Part shown: in pieces, positions 52,800 to 60,840 of the stretch
How the letters are laid out: every line of letters starts with the position of its first letter
Numbering within the stretch: the stretch's first letter is position 1
Origin: Winslowiella toletana
GTDB taxonomy: Bacteria > Pseudomonadota > Gammaproteobacteria > Enterobacterales > Enterobacteriaceae
DNA length: 64,000 nt
Direction: 5' to 3'
NCBI RefSeq assembly: GCF_017875465.1
Contig: NZ_JAGGMQ010000001.1
Location: 2,852,001-2,916,000, forward strand
Notes under the pieces: generated by a model
Database searches by the model: none
Told to the model about the DNA's origin: nothing
What the model saw: the letters and a program-made list of their open reading frames with translations, nothing else
Program-made: the position numbers and the translations under genes

Positions 52800-53867
52800 A
52801 TGACATCCATGAAGCGACGTACCTTTTTAAAAGCGGTGGCGGGCACCGCGATGCTGCCTTATCTCAATATCAAAGCCAATGCCGCCGCCGACCGTGTATT
52901 ACAGGTAGGGGTTTATAACTCGGCGCAGGGCGCATTAATTAAGAAAGAGGTGCTGCCCGCGTTTGAGAAAGAGTACAACTGCCGCGTATTAACTACCGAA
53001 GGCGCCACGCTGGCGAATATCGCCGCGCTGCGCGCCACCAAAAAGAAACCGGTATTTAGCGTGATGTCGATGGACGATATCGGCGTGCCGCAGGCGAAAG
53101 AAGAGGGGTTAATCGAGCAGTTGCCAGTGGATGAGATCCCGAACCTGAAAAACGTCTTTGATCGTTATCTGCTGAGCGATCGCTACGGCGTTGGCTTCTC
53201 GGTTTCGATGGCAGGTCTGTTTATTAACCCGCAGGTAACGCAACCCATTAACAGCTACAGCGAGATTTTTGCGTCGAAATACGCACACCAGATGATCCTG
53301 AATACCCCGAAAAATACCCAAAGTATTCTGATGCTGATTGTTGCCGCTGCGCTGGCCACCGGCAAGCCGTTGCAGGAAGCGCAGTATGAAATTGATAAAG
53401 GCTGGGAAAAACTCGCGCAGCTAAAAGCCAATGTGATGACGGTATATGACGGCGAAGCGCAGGTGATGATGGTGGCACAGAGCCAGGCAATGGTCGGTGG
53501 TATTGAGTATTCCAAAGCGATTTATCCGCATACCAAAAAAGGCATTCCGCTGGATATGACCTATCCGAAAGAGGGCGCGTTTACCGGCATTAATGGTCTG
53601 GCGCTGGTGAAAGATGCGCCGCAGCGTGAGCTGGGACTGGCATGGATTAACCGTCTGCTGGAGCCTTCAGTGCAGAAAATGCTGGCTGAAGTGACGCTCA
53701 GTGCGCCAACGGTACGTGGTATTGAGTTTGATGAGCAGACCCTGAAGTATCTGGCGTATCCGGAAGACAAAATGAAAGCCCTTAACCTGTTCACGCCAGA
53801 CTGGACTTACATCATTCCACGCCGCGCCGAGCTGCTGGAAAAATATAATCAGACATTTACCGGGTAA
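52800..53867 (+). CDS. Tat-exported ABC binding protein (PotD/Fbp-like)
   Basis: A 355-residue periplasmic binding protein. The N-terminus has a twin-arginine signal (KRRTFLKAVAGTAMLPYLN), so export in folded form is expected. The mature part follows the PotD/spermidine-putrescine pattern (LQVGVYNSAQGALIKKEVLP, TNTEGATLANIAALRATKK-like, GINGLALVKDAPQRELGLAW). The ligand is undetermined; it is encoded with two permeases and an ATPase. Confidence 0.88.
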   Translation: MTSMKRRTFLKAVAGTAMLPYLNIKANAAADRVLQVGVYNSAQGALIKKEVLPAFEKEYNCRVLTTEGATLANIAALRATKKKPVFSVMSMDDIGVPQAKEEGLIEQLPVDEIPNLKNVFDRYLLSDRYGVGFSVSMAGLFINPQVTQPINSYSEIFASKYAHQMILNTPKNTQSILMLIVAAALATGKPLQEAQYEIDKGWEKLAQLKANVMTVYDGEAQVMMVAQSQAMVGGIEYSKAIYPHTKKGIPLDMTYPKEGAFTGINGLALVKDAPQRELGLAWINRLLEPSVQKMLAEVTLSAPTVRGIEFDEQTLKYLAYPEDKMKALNLFTPDWTYIIPRRAELLEKYNQTFTG

Positions 53868-53873
53868 GCGATT

Positions 53874-54968
53874 ATGCAGCGTTCTTTTGAAGTTCGTCTC
53901 GACAATCTGAGCAAGCACTACGGCAGGAGTGTCGCGGTGGATAATGTGTCCCTGAAAGTGAATGCCGGCGAAATTCTGGCGCTGCTGGGACCCAGCGGCT
54001 GCGGTAAAACCACTTGTCTGCGTATGGTGGCCGGGCTGGTGGCGCCGACCGCCGGCGATATTATGGTGGGCGGACGTTCGATTATGGAAACGGCGGTGCA
54101 TCGCCGTAACGTCGGGATGCTGTTTCAGAACTATGCACTCTTTCCGCATATGAATGTTGCAGAGAACATCGCCTTCGGCCTGAAGATGCGCGGCCTGTCG
54201 CGCAGTGATATCGCGCAGAAAGTGAAGAAAACGCTGGATATGGTACAGCTCGGACAATATCACGATCGTCTGCCCGCCCAGCTCTCCGGCGGACAGCAGC
54301 AGCGCGTTTCACTGGCGCGCGCGCTGGTGATCGAACCCGATATGTTGCTGCTGGATGAGCCTCTTGGCGCGCTGGATAAAAGCCTGCGCGAAAGTATGCA
54401 GCTGGAGATCCGCCAGTTACAGCAGCGGCTGGAACTGACCACCATTATGGTGACCCACGATCAGGATGAAGCGCTGACCATGGCCGATCAGATCGCGGTA
54501 ATGCAGGGCGGACGCCTTGAGCAGGTCGCTTCGGCAGCTGAGATTTACCAGAAGCCAGCCACCGCGTTTGTCGCGGGTTTTATTGGCGCTTCCAACTTTT
54601 TACCGGCGCGGGTGGTGCAGCGCCAGGCGGACAGCGTGCAGTTAATCTCAGCTTCCGGGGTGAATTTATCGGTGGCGCACTGCCCGTCTGATGCTGAAGC
54701 CGTGACGGTGACCCTGCGTCCGGAGGCGATTCGCCTTTCACCTTATCAACATGGCGCGGCATTACCCGGTTATAACGCGGTGACGGCGCGTATCTCGCAG
54801 GTGTTGTATCGCGGATTTATGCTGCATTACAGCCTGAAGCTGGCAGGCGGCGAGGAGATGATGGTCTGGCAGCAGACCAACGGCAACGGCACACTGCCAA
54901 CCTTTAGTGTTGGCGAGCCGGTACTGTTGCAGTGGGAGATGGCCAGTAACCATGTGATTGCGGCCTGA
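53874..54968 (+). CDS. Polyamine-type ABC ATPase (PotA-like)
   Basis: A 364-residue ATPase. Walker [11 protein letters not shown]-loop [14 protein letters not shown], signature [15 protein letters not shown] and Walker [15 protein letters not shown]; the C-terminal ~110 residues form a TOBE domain ([24 protein letters not shown]). It starts 6 nt after the binding-protein stop and completes the transporter. Confidence 0.93.
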   Translation: MQRSFEVRLDNLSKHYGRSVAVDNVSLKVNAGEILALLGPSGCGKTTCLRMVAGLVAPTAGDIMVGGRSIMETAVHRRNVGMLFQNYALFPHMNVAENIAFGLKMRGLSRSDIAQKVKKTLDMVQLGQYHDRLPAQLSGGQQQRVSLARALVIEPDMLLLDEPLGALDKSLRESMQLEIRQLQQRLELTTIMVTHDQDEALTMADQIAVMQGGRLEQVASAAEIYQKPATAFVAGFIGASNFLPARVVQRQADSVQLISASGVNLSVAHCPSDAEAVTVTLRPEAIRLSPYQHGAALPGYNAVTARISQVLYRGFMLHYSLKLAGGEEMMVWQQTNGNGTLPTFSVGEPVLLQWEMASNHVIAA

Positions 54969-55131
54969 CAGGCCGTAAAGCGGGGTTGTTGCACCGCAGT
55001 GGTGCGGCAGCCGCAGGTTCAGGCGGCGCTGATTCGCGGTACGCCCTGATATGAAAGCGTTATGGCTGAGTTGTCTCCCCTGGCACTGATATTGCAATAA
55101 CCTGATTATCTCTGGTTCTCAGGAAGTGGTT

Positions 55132-56055
55132 ATGAATCTACGTCGGCTGAAGTATTTTATTAAAATTGTTGATGTCGGTAGCCTGACACAAGCCGCTGAT
55201 ATCTTACATATCGCCCAACCCGCCCTGAGCCAGCAACTGGCGACGCTGGAAGGGGAGGTGAATCAACAGCTGTTGATCCGCACCAAGCGTGGTGTGACAC
55301 CGACCGAAGCCGGGAAAATACTCTATACCCATGCGCAGGCGATTTTACGCCAGTGCGATCAGGCGCAGAGCGCGATTGACGGCTCGATGCTGGCGCTGTC
55401 CGGCAGCGTTTCCGTCGGTCTGGCGCCGGGCACCGCCGCTCAGCAGCTGGCGCTGCCGCTGATGGAAGAGGTCCATCGCCAGCACCCGGGCATCGTGCTC
55501 TACTTTAATGAGAACTTTGGCACCACCCTGAGCGAACTGATTATGAATGGTCGCATGGATATGGCGGTGATCTATGGTAATCGCGAGATCCACGGCCTGC
55601 GCTTTATGCCGCTAATGAAAGAGAACCTCTGCTTCGTCTGCCCCAATAAGCTTGCCAGCCCGGCGAAGACGATTACGCTGGCGGAAGTGGCGCGCTATGA
55701 CCTGTTCCTGCCGCGTATCTATAACATTATGCGTAAAGTGGTGGACGACGCCTTTATCCATGAAGGCCTGGCCTATCGGGTGAAATGTGAAATTGAATCG
55801 CAGACCACGCTGAATGCGGCGCTGGCTGCCGGATTAGGCTGCACCATTATGCCGGAGTCCGCCGCGCTGGCGATGCTGAAAGCTTCCAACGCGTGGATGG
55901 CAAAAATCGTTGAGCCGGAAGTGCAGGCGTCACTTTCATTCTGTATGTCAGACCATCTGCCATTGTCGCAACCGGCGGAAGCGGTAAAAGCGATTCTGCT
56001 GGCGCTGATGTCAAAGCGTACGGTGGATAACCGGCCACTGACTTTAGTGGGGTAA
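55132..56055 (+). CDS. LysR-family regulator (Nac/Cbl-like), paralogue 2
   Basis: A 307-residue LysR protein, N-terminus LRRLKYFIKIVDVGSLTQAA with HIAQPALSQQLATLE, very close to the regulator at 47848, and the same GLAPGTAAQQ effector-domain start. ATG 55132 follows AGGAAGTGG. It lies between the polyamine-type operon and the BCCP/pxpA remnant. Confidence 0.9.
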   Translation: MNLRRLKYFIKIVDVGSLTQAADILHIAQPALSQQLATLEGEVNQQLLIRTKRGVTPTEAGKILYTHAQAILRQCDQAQSAIDGSMLALSGSVSVGLAPGTAAQQLALPLMEEVHRQHPGIVLYFNENFGTTLSELIMNGRMDMAVIYGNREIHGLRFMPLMKENLCFVCPNKLASPAKTITLAEVARYDLFLPRIYNIMRKVVDDAFIHEGLAYRVKCEIESQTTLNAALAAGLGCTIMPESAALAMLKASNAWMAKIVEPEVQASLSFCMSDHLPLSQPAEAVKAILLALMSKRTVDNRPLTLVG

Positions 56056-56070
56056 TAAGTCTCCCTTATT
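56055..56070. repeat. 16-bp element ATAAGTCTCCCTTATT, copy 1
   Basis: Overlaps the LysR stop region and lies 104 bp before the BCCP-like gene. It is an inverted repeat (AATAAG/CTTATT) and matches 56728-56743 in 15 of 16 positions. Confidence 0.65.
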
Positions 56071-56174
56071 ACTGCAAAGCGAAACCCTCTTACCTGGCGC
56101 GGAGAATGACACGATAGAGTGTCATTACCACTTCGACAAACCTGACGTTTGTCAGTCTCTTCGGCGGGATAAAT

Positions 56175-56615
56175 ATGCAAAACAAATCATTAGCGTTACG
56201 CGATTTGCGGAAGATCGCCCAAAAAATGCGTGCTTCGGGTCTCGGCAGCATTGAATTCGGCGGCGACAACTATCGTGTACGCCTCGAATATGCACCGTCC
56301 GCCGTGCCAGTGATGCCGCTTACTGCCGGGGCCAGCGCGCCAGAAAGTCCGGTGCAGGTTAACCACGCGGCGCTGTGCGCGCCGATGCCGGGCACCGTGC
56401 TGCTGCAACATCCCGCCAATGGCCTGCCGTTTACTTCTCCGGGTGCTGAAGTGCAGAAAGACGCGATGCTGGCGCTGCTGAAAGTGGGGTTAATCTATTT
56501 GCCGCTGCGCAGTCCGGTGAGCGGTGTGGTGGAATCATTGCAGGTGGCGCAGGGCGACTGCGTGGAGTATGGCAGTGAGATTATGTTGTTACGCACCGTG
56601 GAGATGGCGGCATAG
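56175..56615 (+). CDS. Biotin/lipoyl-carrier-like protein (AccB-like) without the canonical biotinylation motif
   Basis: A 146-residue protein with the layout of the acetyl-CoA carboxylase carrier subunit: an N-terminal helical part (RDLRKIAQKMRASGLGSIEF), a Pro/Ala linker and a C-terminal lipoyl-like barrel beginning LCAPMPGTVLL. The biotinylation hairpin, normally EAMKM, reads ALLKVG (Lys103), so biotinylation by BirA is doubtful. No biotin carboxylase gene is in the window. In other bacteria accB-like genes occur in pxp clusters; that context fits here. Confidence 0.75.
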   Translation: MQNKSLALRDLRKIAQKMRASGLGSIEFGGDNYRVRLEYAPSAVPVMPLTAGASAPESPVQVNHAALCAPMPGTVLLQHPANGLPFTSPGAEVQKDAMLALLKVGLIYLPLRSPVSGVVESLQVAQGDCVEYGSEIMLLRTVEMAA

Positions 56616-56731
56616 AGGTTATCGGTCTGAATGCTGATATTGGCGCAGGCGCTGGCGATGACCCGATCGCCAATAACGCCGCCCTGATGCCGTGTATCAC
56701 CTCCGCCAATGTCGCCTGCTCAGTGTTATAA
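56615..56731 (+). pseudogene. Truncated second pxpA
   Basis: Overlapping the end of the BCCP-like gene, the frame reads VIGLNADIGAGAGDDPIANN, then ALMPCITSANVACSVL and stop. This is the N-terminal 38 residues of a PxpA/LamB-YcsF protein (compare IDVNSDMGEGFG and SSANIACGFHAG at 47061). The catalytic remainder is missing and there is no start codon in good context, so it is a remnant. Confidence 0.75.
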
Positions 56732-56743
56732 GTCCCCCTTATT
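56728..56743. repeat. 16-bp element ATAAGTCCCCCTTATT, copy 2
   Basis: Overlaps the stop of the pxpA remnant, 112 bp before the SDR gene. One mismatch to copy 1; both copies are dyad-symmetric and stand at similar distances upstream of a gene. Confidence 0.65.
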
Positions 56744-56855
56744 GCCTCACACCGTTTATGTCTTATACCGGTTGGGGATAACTGGATAAAGTCAGATGAC
56801 ATATCCAAATCGGCAACAATAACTGAGCCGATGATCCATCTACAGGAGAGGCTAA

Positions 56856-57608
56856 ATGCCATTCGCAGATTATAAAACCGCATTGGTTACCGGAGCATCA
56901 GCAGGCATGGGCGAAGCCATTGTTGAGCGCCTTTGTCAGGAAGGCATTACGGTGCACGCCGTGGCGCGCCGTGAAGAGCAGTTAACCGCGCTGGCGGCCC
57001 GTACCGGTTGTATTCCGCACGCCATTGATGTCAGCGATCTCGATGCCCTGACGCGTCTGTGCAAAGAAATCAAGGTCGATATTCTGGTGAATAACGCCGG
57101 TGTTTCGCGTCCGGGGTCGATTTTAGATGCCGATGAAGAGGCGATTGATACCCAGGTGGATGTCAATCTGCGCGCAGTGCTGCATCTTTGCCGCCTGCTG
57201 GTGCCCGGCATGATGGAACGCGATTGCGGTCATGTCATCAATATTACCTCAATTGCCGCCATCTATAACTTTAATGGCAATTCCATTTATCACGCCACCA
57301 AAGCAGGCGTTCATGCGCTTTCACGCCAGCTGCGCGTGGATTGCTATGGCAAACGCGTGCGTATCACCGAAATCTGTCCGGGCCGCGTCGCCACTGAGAT
57401 TTTCGGTAACGTGCTGGGCGACCAGGAAGAGGCGCGCCGCCGCTTTATCGATGGTTTTGAACTGCCGCAGGCGAAAGATATCGCTGACTGCGTCGCCTTT
57501 GCCCTGTCGGCGCCGGTGGCGGTCAATATTGGCAATATCGAGATTACGCCAACCCTGCAGGTACCTGGTGGGCTTTCCACCATGCGTCCCGGCGATCGCG
57601 CTGAATAA
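56856..57608 (+). CDS. Short-chain dehydrogenase/reductase (YdfG-like)
   Basis: A 250-residue SDR with TGASAGMGEAIVERL, NNAGVSRPGSILDADE, catalytic Ser in INITSIAAIYN and Y-x-x-x-K in SIYHATKAGVH, plus CPGRVATEIFG. The pattern resembles serine/3-hydroxy acid dehydrogenases such as YdfG, but the substrate is not fixed. CAGGAGAGG precedes the ATG. It leads the amino-acid-type permease operon. Confidence 0.88.
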   Translation: MPFADYKTALVTGASAGMGEAIVERLCQEGITVHAVARREEQLTALAARTGCIPHAIDVSDLDALTRLCKEIKVDILVNNAGVSRPGSILDADEEAIDTQVDVNLRAVLHLCRLLVPGMMERDCGHVINITSIAAIYNFNGNSIYHATKAGVHALSRQLRVDCYGKRVRITEICPGRVATEIFGNVLGDQEEARRRFIDGFELPQAKDIADCVAFALSAPVAVNIGNIEITPTLQVPGGLSTMRPGDRAE

Positions 57609-57636
57609 CCATGGTTAACCACAGAGGGGTGAAACG

Positions 57637-58332
57637 ATGACACTCGATTTTAGTGCCGTCATGACCGGCCAGTTTGGGCAGATGATCGTCGATGGTACGG
57701 TAGTCACCCTGAAGCTTGCATTCGGCTCCTGGCTGCTGGCGATGTTTATCGCCCTGCTGCTGGTGGTGATCCGCTTAACTGAGAAACGCAGCGCGGTATG
57801 GCTGGTAAAGGCGTATGTCTCCTGGCATCGTAATGTGCCAACTCTGGTGCAGTTAATGGTGTGGTATTTCGCCATCCCGACCTTGTTGCCGGAAGATATG
57901 CAGATGTGGATCAATGACTTCGATGCCGAATTCCTGTTCGCCATGTTTGCGCTGGGTCTGTGCCAGGCGGCCTATTTCTCTGAAGATATTCGCAGCGGTT
58001 TACGCGCCATTCCTGAGGGGCAAAACGAAGCGGCGCGGGCGCTGGGCATGGGTTATGTGCGCGCGATGCGTTCGGTGATTTTACCGCAGGGCATCCGTAA
58101 TGCGCTGCCATCACTGCTGAACCATACGGTGCTACTGTTTAAAAATACCAGCCTGGCGATGGTGATTGGTGTCGCCGAGTTAACCTATGTTACCCGCGAT
58201 ATCGAAAACAAAACCTTCCGCACTTTTGAGTCTTACCTGGTGGCATCCGTCGGCTATCTGTTCTTTTCACTGCTGTTGATGGCTGTCGGTGCGCTGCTGG
58301 CGCGTCACTTCCAGCGCGCTTACGCGAGGTAA
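57637..58332 (+). CDS. Polar-amino-acid-type ABC permease 1
   Basis: A 231-residue permease of the HisQM/GltJK type: MIVDGTVVTLKLAFGSWLLA near the N-terminus and the EAA loop AIPEGQNEAARALGMGYVRAM. GAGGGG precedes the ATG and the stop is 4 nt before the next gene's ATG. Together with the following two genes and the binding protein at 44498, which lacks a permease of its own, it could form a complete transporter. Confidence 0.92.
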   Translation: MTLDFSAVMTGQFGQMIVDGTVVTLKLAFGSWLLAMFIALLLVVIRLTEKRSAVWLVKAYVSWHRNVPTLVQLMVWYFAIPTLLPEDMQMWINDFDAEFLFAMFALGLCQAAYFSEDIRSGLRAIPEGQNEAARALGMGYVRAMRSVILPQGIRNALPSLLNHTVLLFKNTSLAMVIGVAELTYVTRDIENKTFRTFESYLVASVGYLFFSLLLMAVGALLARHFQRAYAR

Positions 58333-58336
58333 TCCG

Positions 58337-59092
58337 ATGTCTGATATCTTCACGATTCTGCATGATAACGGCATGCTGTTTCTGATGGGACAGTATCCGA
58401 ACGGCGCGCTGGGCGGCATTCTCTGTACCCTGTTGATCTCGCTGCTGGCGGTGCTGTTTGCTTTTCCGGTTGGCGTATTGCTGGGGCTGGCGCGTCTGTC
58501 GCCGTATCGCTGGCTGAGCTGGCCGGCAGCATGCTGGGTGTATCTGCTGCGCGGCATCCCGTTGTTAATGGTGGTGTTCTGGACCTATTTCTGTGTGCCA
58601 TTACTGATTGGCCACAATATCAGCGGCTTTACCACCATGCTCTGTACGCTGGTGATTTACGAGAGCGCTTATATTGCGGAGATTGTCCGCGGAGGCATTC
58701 AGGCGCTGCCAGGCGGGCAATATGAAGCCTCGCGCGCGCTGGGCATGAGTTATATGAAAACGCTGCGGCTGGTGATTTTACCGCAGGCGCTGTACAACAC
58801 GCTGCCAAGCCTGGTCAGCCAGCTGGTGTCGATTATTAAAGACAGCACCCTCGGTTACGTGATTAACGTGCCGGAGCTGACCTACGCCGCTAACCAGGTG
58901 AATAACCAGTTGCTGACCAAACCTTTCCAGGTGTTTGCCATTGTGGCGATTGGTTATTACATCATCTGTTTCAGCCTTACCTGGCTGGCGAATAAACTTG
59001 AAGAACGTATTGCGCGTAAGCGCCGCAATGATCGCCCGGAAGGCAACACGGCGGCGAAAGCCATGCTACTGACCAAAACTCAATCGCAATAA
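58337..59092 (+). CDS. Polar-amino-acid-type ABC permease 2
   Basis: A 251-residue permease with LGGILCTLLISLLAVLFAFP and EAA loop ALPGGQYEASRALGMSYMKTL, paired with the previous permease. ATG 58337 is used because the longer frame overlaps the preceding gene with no ribosome site. Confidence 0.92.
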   Translation: MSDIFTILHDNGMLFLMGQYPNGALGGILCTLLISLLAVLFAFPVGVLLGLARLSPYRWLSWPAACWVYLLRGIPLLMVVFWTYFCVPLLIGHNISGFTTMLCTLVIYESAYIAEIVRGGIQALPGGQYEASRALGMSYMKTLRLVILPQALYNTLPSLVSQLVSIIKDSTLGYVINVPELTYAANQVNNQLLTKPFQVFAIVAIGYYIICFSLTWLANKLEERIARKRRNDRPEGNTAAKAMLLTKTQSQ

Positions 59093-59101
59093 GGATCGAT
59101 A

Positions 59102-59839
59102 ATGAGACCCATGATATTGTTCAATCAGGTCAACAAGTGGTATGGCGAATACCAGGCACTGACCGATCTGAGTGCTGAAATTAAAAGTGGTGAAGTGGTG
59201 GTGGTTTGCGGCCCTTCCGGTTCCGGCAAATCGACCCTGATTCGCACCGTTAATCGCCTTGAGCCGATTGAGCAAGGGCAGATCCTGTTTGATGGCATTG
59301 ATATTCACGGCACCAGCACGCGCCTGAATCAGTTGCGCACCCGCATAGGTTTTGTGTTCCAGAGTTTTAACCTGTTCCCGCATGTCTCGGTGATTGAAAA
59401 TATTATGATGTCACCGATTAAAGTGCTGGGCGAGAAGCGTGCCGCCGCGCGCAGCCATGCCGGTGAATTGCTGGAACGCGTGGGCTTATCGCATAAGGCC
59501 GATGCTTATCCGGCGCAGTTATCCGGTGGTCAGCAGCAGCGCGTGGCGATTGCGCGGGCATTAGCGATGAAGCCGCCGGTGATGCTGTTTGATGAACCCA
59601 CCTCGGCGCTCGATCCGGAAATGGTCGGTGAAGTGCTGAATGTGATGCGCGGTCTGGCGCAGGAAGGGATGACCATGATGTGCGTGACCCACGAGATGAA
59701 TTTTGCCCGCGAAGTGGCGGACACCATCTGGTTTATGGATCAGGGCCAGATTCTGGAGAAAGCGGCGCCTGAGCGCTTTTTTAGCAATCCACAGCATGAG
59801 CGCGCGAAGCGTTTTCTCAGCGATTTGCGTCAGCATTGA
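59102..59839 (+). CDS. Polar-amino-acid-type ABC ATPase (GlnQ/HisP-like)
   Basis: A 245-residue ATPase with Walker [24 protein letters not shown] (Q-loop), [16 protein letters not shown] and [14 protein letters not shown]. It starts 9 nt after the second permease and ends at a strong terminator. Confidence 0.94.
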   Translation: MRPMILFNQVNKWYGEYQALTDLSAEIKSGEVVVVCGPSGSGKSTLIRTVNRLEPIEQGQILFDGIDIHGTSTRLNQLRTRIGFVFQSFNLFPHVSVIENIMMSPIKVLGEKRAAARSHAGELLERVGLSHKADAYPAQLSGGQQQRVAIARALAMKPPVMLFDEPTSALDPEMVGEVLNVMRGLAQEGMTMMCVTHEMNFAREVADTIWFMDQGQILEKAAPERFFSNPQHERAKRFLSDLRQH

Positions 59840-59855
59840 GATTGCTGCATTGCAG

Positions 59856-59875
59856 GGGAGCCGTGTTCGGCTCCC
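59856..59875 (+). terminator. Terminator of the amino-acid-type ABC operon
   Basis: GGGAGCCG/CGGCTCCC stem with a 4-nt loop, 17 nt after the stop codon; nearly the same hairpin as at 10737. Confidence 0.85.
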
Positions 59876-59910
59876 GTATTGCCGCAGACACAGTGCCAGC
59901 CATCGGCACG

Positions 59911-59934
59911 AGCGGCGAGAACGCCATCCCTGCA
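59911..59934. repeat. Second copy of the dispersed 24-bp element
   Basis: AGCGGCGAGAACGCCATCCC followed by TGCA is close to 23731-23754 (GGCGGCGATAACGCCACCCC, then TGCA). Confidence 0.4.
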
Positions 59935-59992
59935 CACCATACCCCAACATTATTTGTTCATAACCTGCTTCATCTGTTTGCAATAAAGCCGC

Positions 59993-60009
59993 TATACAGT
60001 CGGGCCATC
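59993..60009. promoter_or_regulatory. Motif TATACAGTCGGGCCATC
   Basis: Two mismatches to 44431-44447. The last bases also form the left arm of the CCATCAAAT...ATTTGATGG hairpin (60004-60037). Confidence 0.35.
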
Positions 60010-60034
60010 AAATCCCAAAGAGGATAACAATTTG

Positions 60035-60130
60035 ATGGCTCCCCTGAGTTTTTCAGCGGTGAGCGCAACCCGTCGGATGTCGGCCACGGGGGTTTTGCCT
60101 GCTCCTTTATATGTTAAAGGAGTGGTGTGA
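60035..60130 (+). CDS. Candidate 31-codon leader ORF
   Basis: ATG at 60035 (AGAGGA about 11 nt upstream) opens a frame encoding MAPLSFSAVSATRRMSATGV, then LPAPLYVKGVV, ending in TGA that overlaps the ATG of the ABC ATPase (TGATG). Coupled translation is implied. The frame passes through the hairpin that masks the next gene's ribosome site, as in translational attenuators. On the opposite strand the same DNA also reads as an open stretch, so a repetitive-element origin is possible. Confidence 0.4.
   Translation: MAPLSFSAVSATRRMSATGVLPAPLYVKGVV
60102..60122 (+). promoter_or_regulatory. Hairpin sequestering the ribosome binding site of the ATPase gene
   Basis: CTCCTTTA/TAAAGGAG, an 8-bp perfect stem with a 5-nt loop; the right arm is the AAAGGAG site of the ATPase gene at 60130. 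Confidence 0.6.
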
Positions 60131-60840
60131 TGCGCGCGCTTACCTCTATCCATATGCAGGATATCGGCTACGCCTTTGGCGAGCAGATGATCCTCAACCA
60201 TATCACCCTTGATATTGAGGCGGGCGGTATCGTCGCCTTACTCGGCCCGTCCGGCTGTGGCAAAAGTACGCTGCTGAAACTGATTGCCGGTTTGCTGCAA
60301 CCGCAGCACGGCGCCATCCTGTTTGGCGAGCAGCTGGTGGCCAGTAGCCGCTTTAGTCTGCCTCCTGAGCAGCGCGATCTCGGTATGGTGTTCCAGGATT
60401 ATGCCCTGTGGCCGCATATGACGGTGGGGCAGAATGTCGCGTTCCCCCTCATTATGCGCAAAGTGTCCGCCGTCGAACGACGCGAGCGGGTCGCTGAAAC
60501 CTTATCCCGCGTCGGCCTTGCTGATTTTGCCCATCGCAAACCCGCTGACCTGTCTGGCGGTCAACAGCAACGCGTGGCGCTGGCCAGAGCGATTATCGCC
60601 GAACCCCGTATTCTGCTGTTTGATGAGCCACTCTCCAATCTCGACAGCACGCTGCGCGAAGCATTATGCCGCGAGATGGCGCAACTGCTGCGCCAGCTGG
60701 GTACCACCGCGATATATGTCACTCACGATCGGCGCGAAGCAGAATTGCTGGCCGACCGGATTGTGCATCTGTCGCTGGGATCCGTCGCCACCATCGATAC
60801 CGTTCAAACCACTTCAATATCTCCAGGGGAATCCGTATGA
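60130..60840 (+). CDS. Iron/phosphonate-type ABC ATPase (FbpC-like)
   Basis: A 236-residue ATPase: Walker [40 protein letters not shown] and ILLFDEPLSNLDSTL, the FbpC/PhnT/ThiQ type. It lacks a long C-terminal regulatory domain. First of three tightly packed genes; its end overlaps the binding-protein ATG (ATGA). Confidence 0.9.
   Translation: MRALTSIHMQDIGYAFGEQMILNHITLDIEAGGIVALLGPSGCGKSTLLKLIAGLLQPQHGAILFGEQLVASSRFSLPPEQRDLGMVFQDYALWPHMTVGQNVAFPLIMRKVSAVERRERVAETLSRVGLADFAHRKPADLSGGQQQRVALARAIIAEPRILLFDEPLSNLDSTLREALCREMAQLLRQLGTTAIYVTHDRREAELLADRIVHLSLGSVATIDTVQTTSISPGESV

Noticed and set aside
55006..55062. Short frame reading like a protein C-terminus after the PotA-like gene
   Set aside because: Fewer than 20 codons and no start; cannot be told from chance or a tiny remnant.
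59992..60201. Minus-strand open frame across the leader region of the iron/phosphonate-type operon
   Set aside because: Half of it is antisense to the ATPase gene and there is no ribosome site; kept only as a hint that the leader DNA might be a repetitive element.
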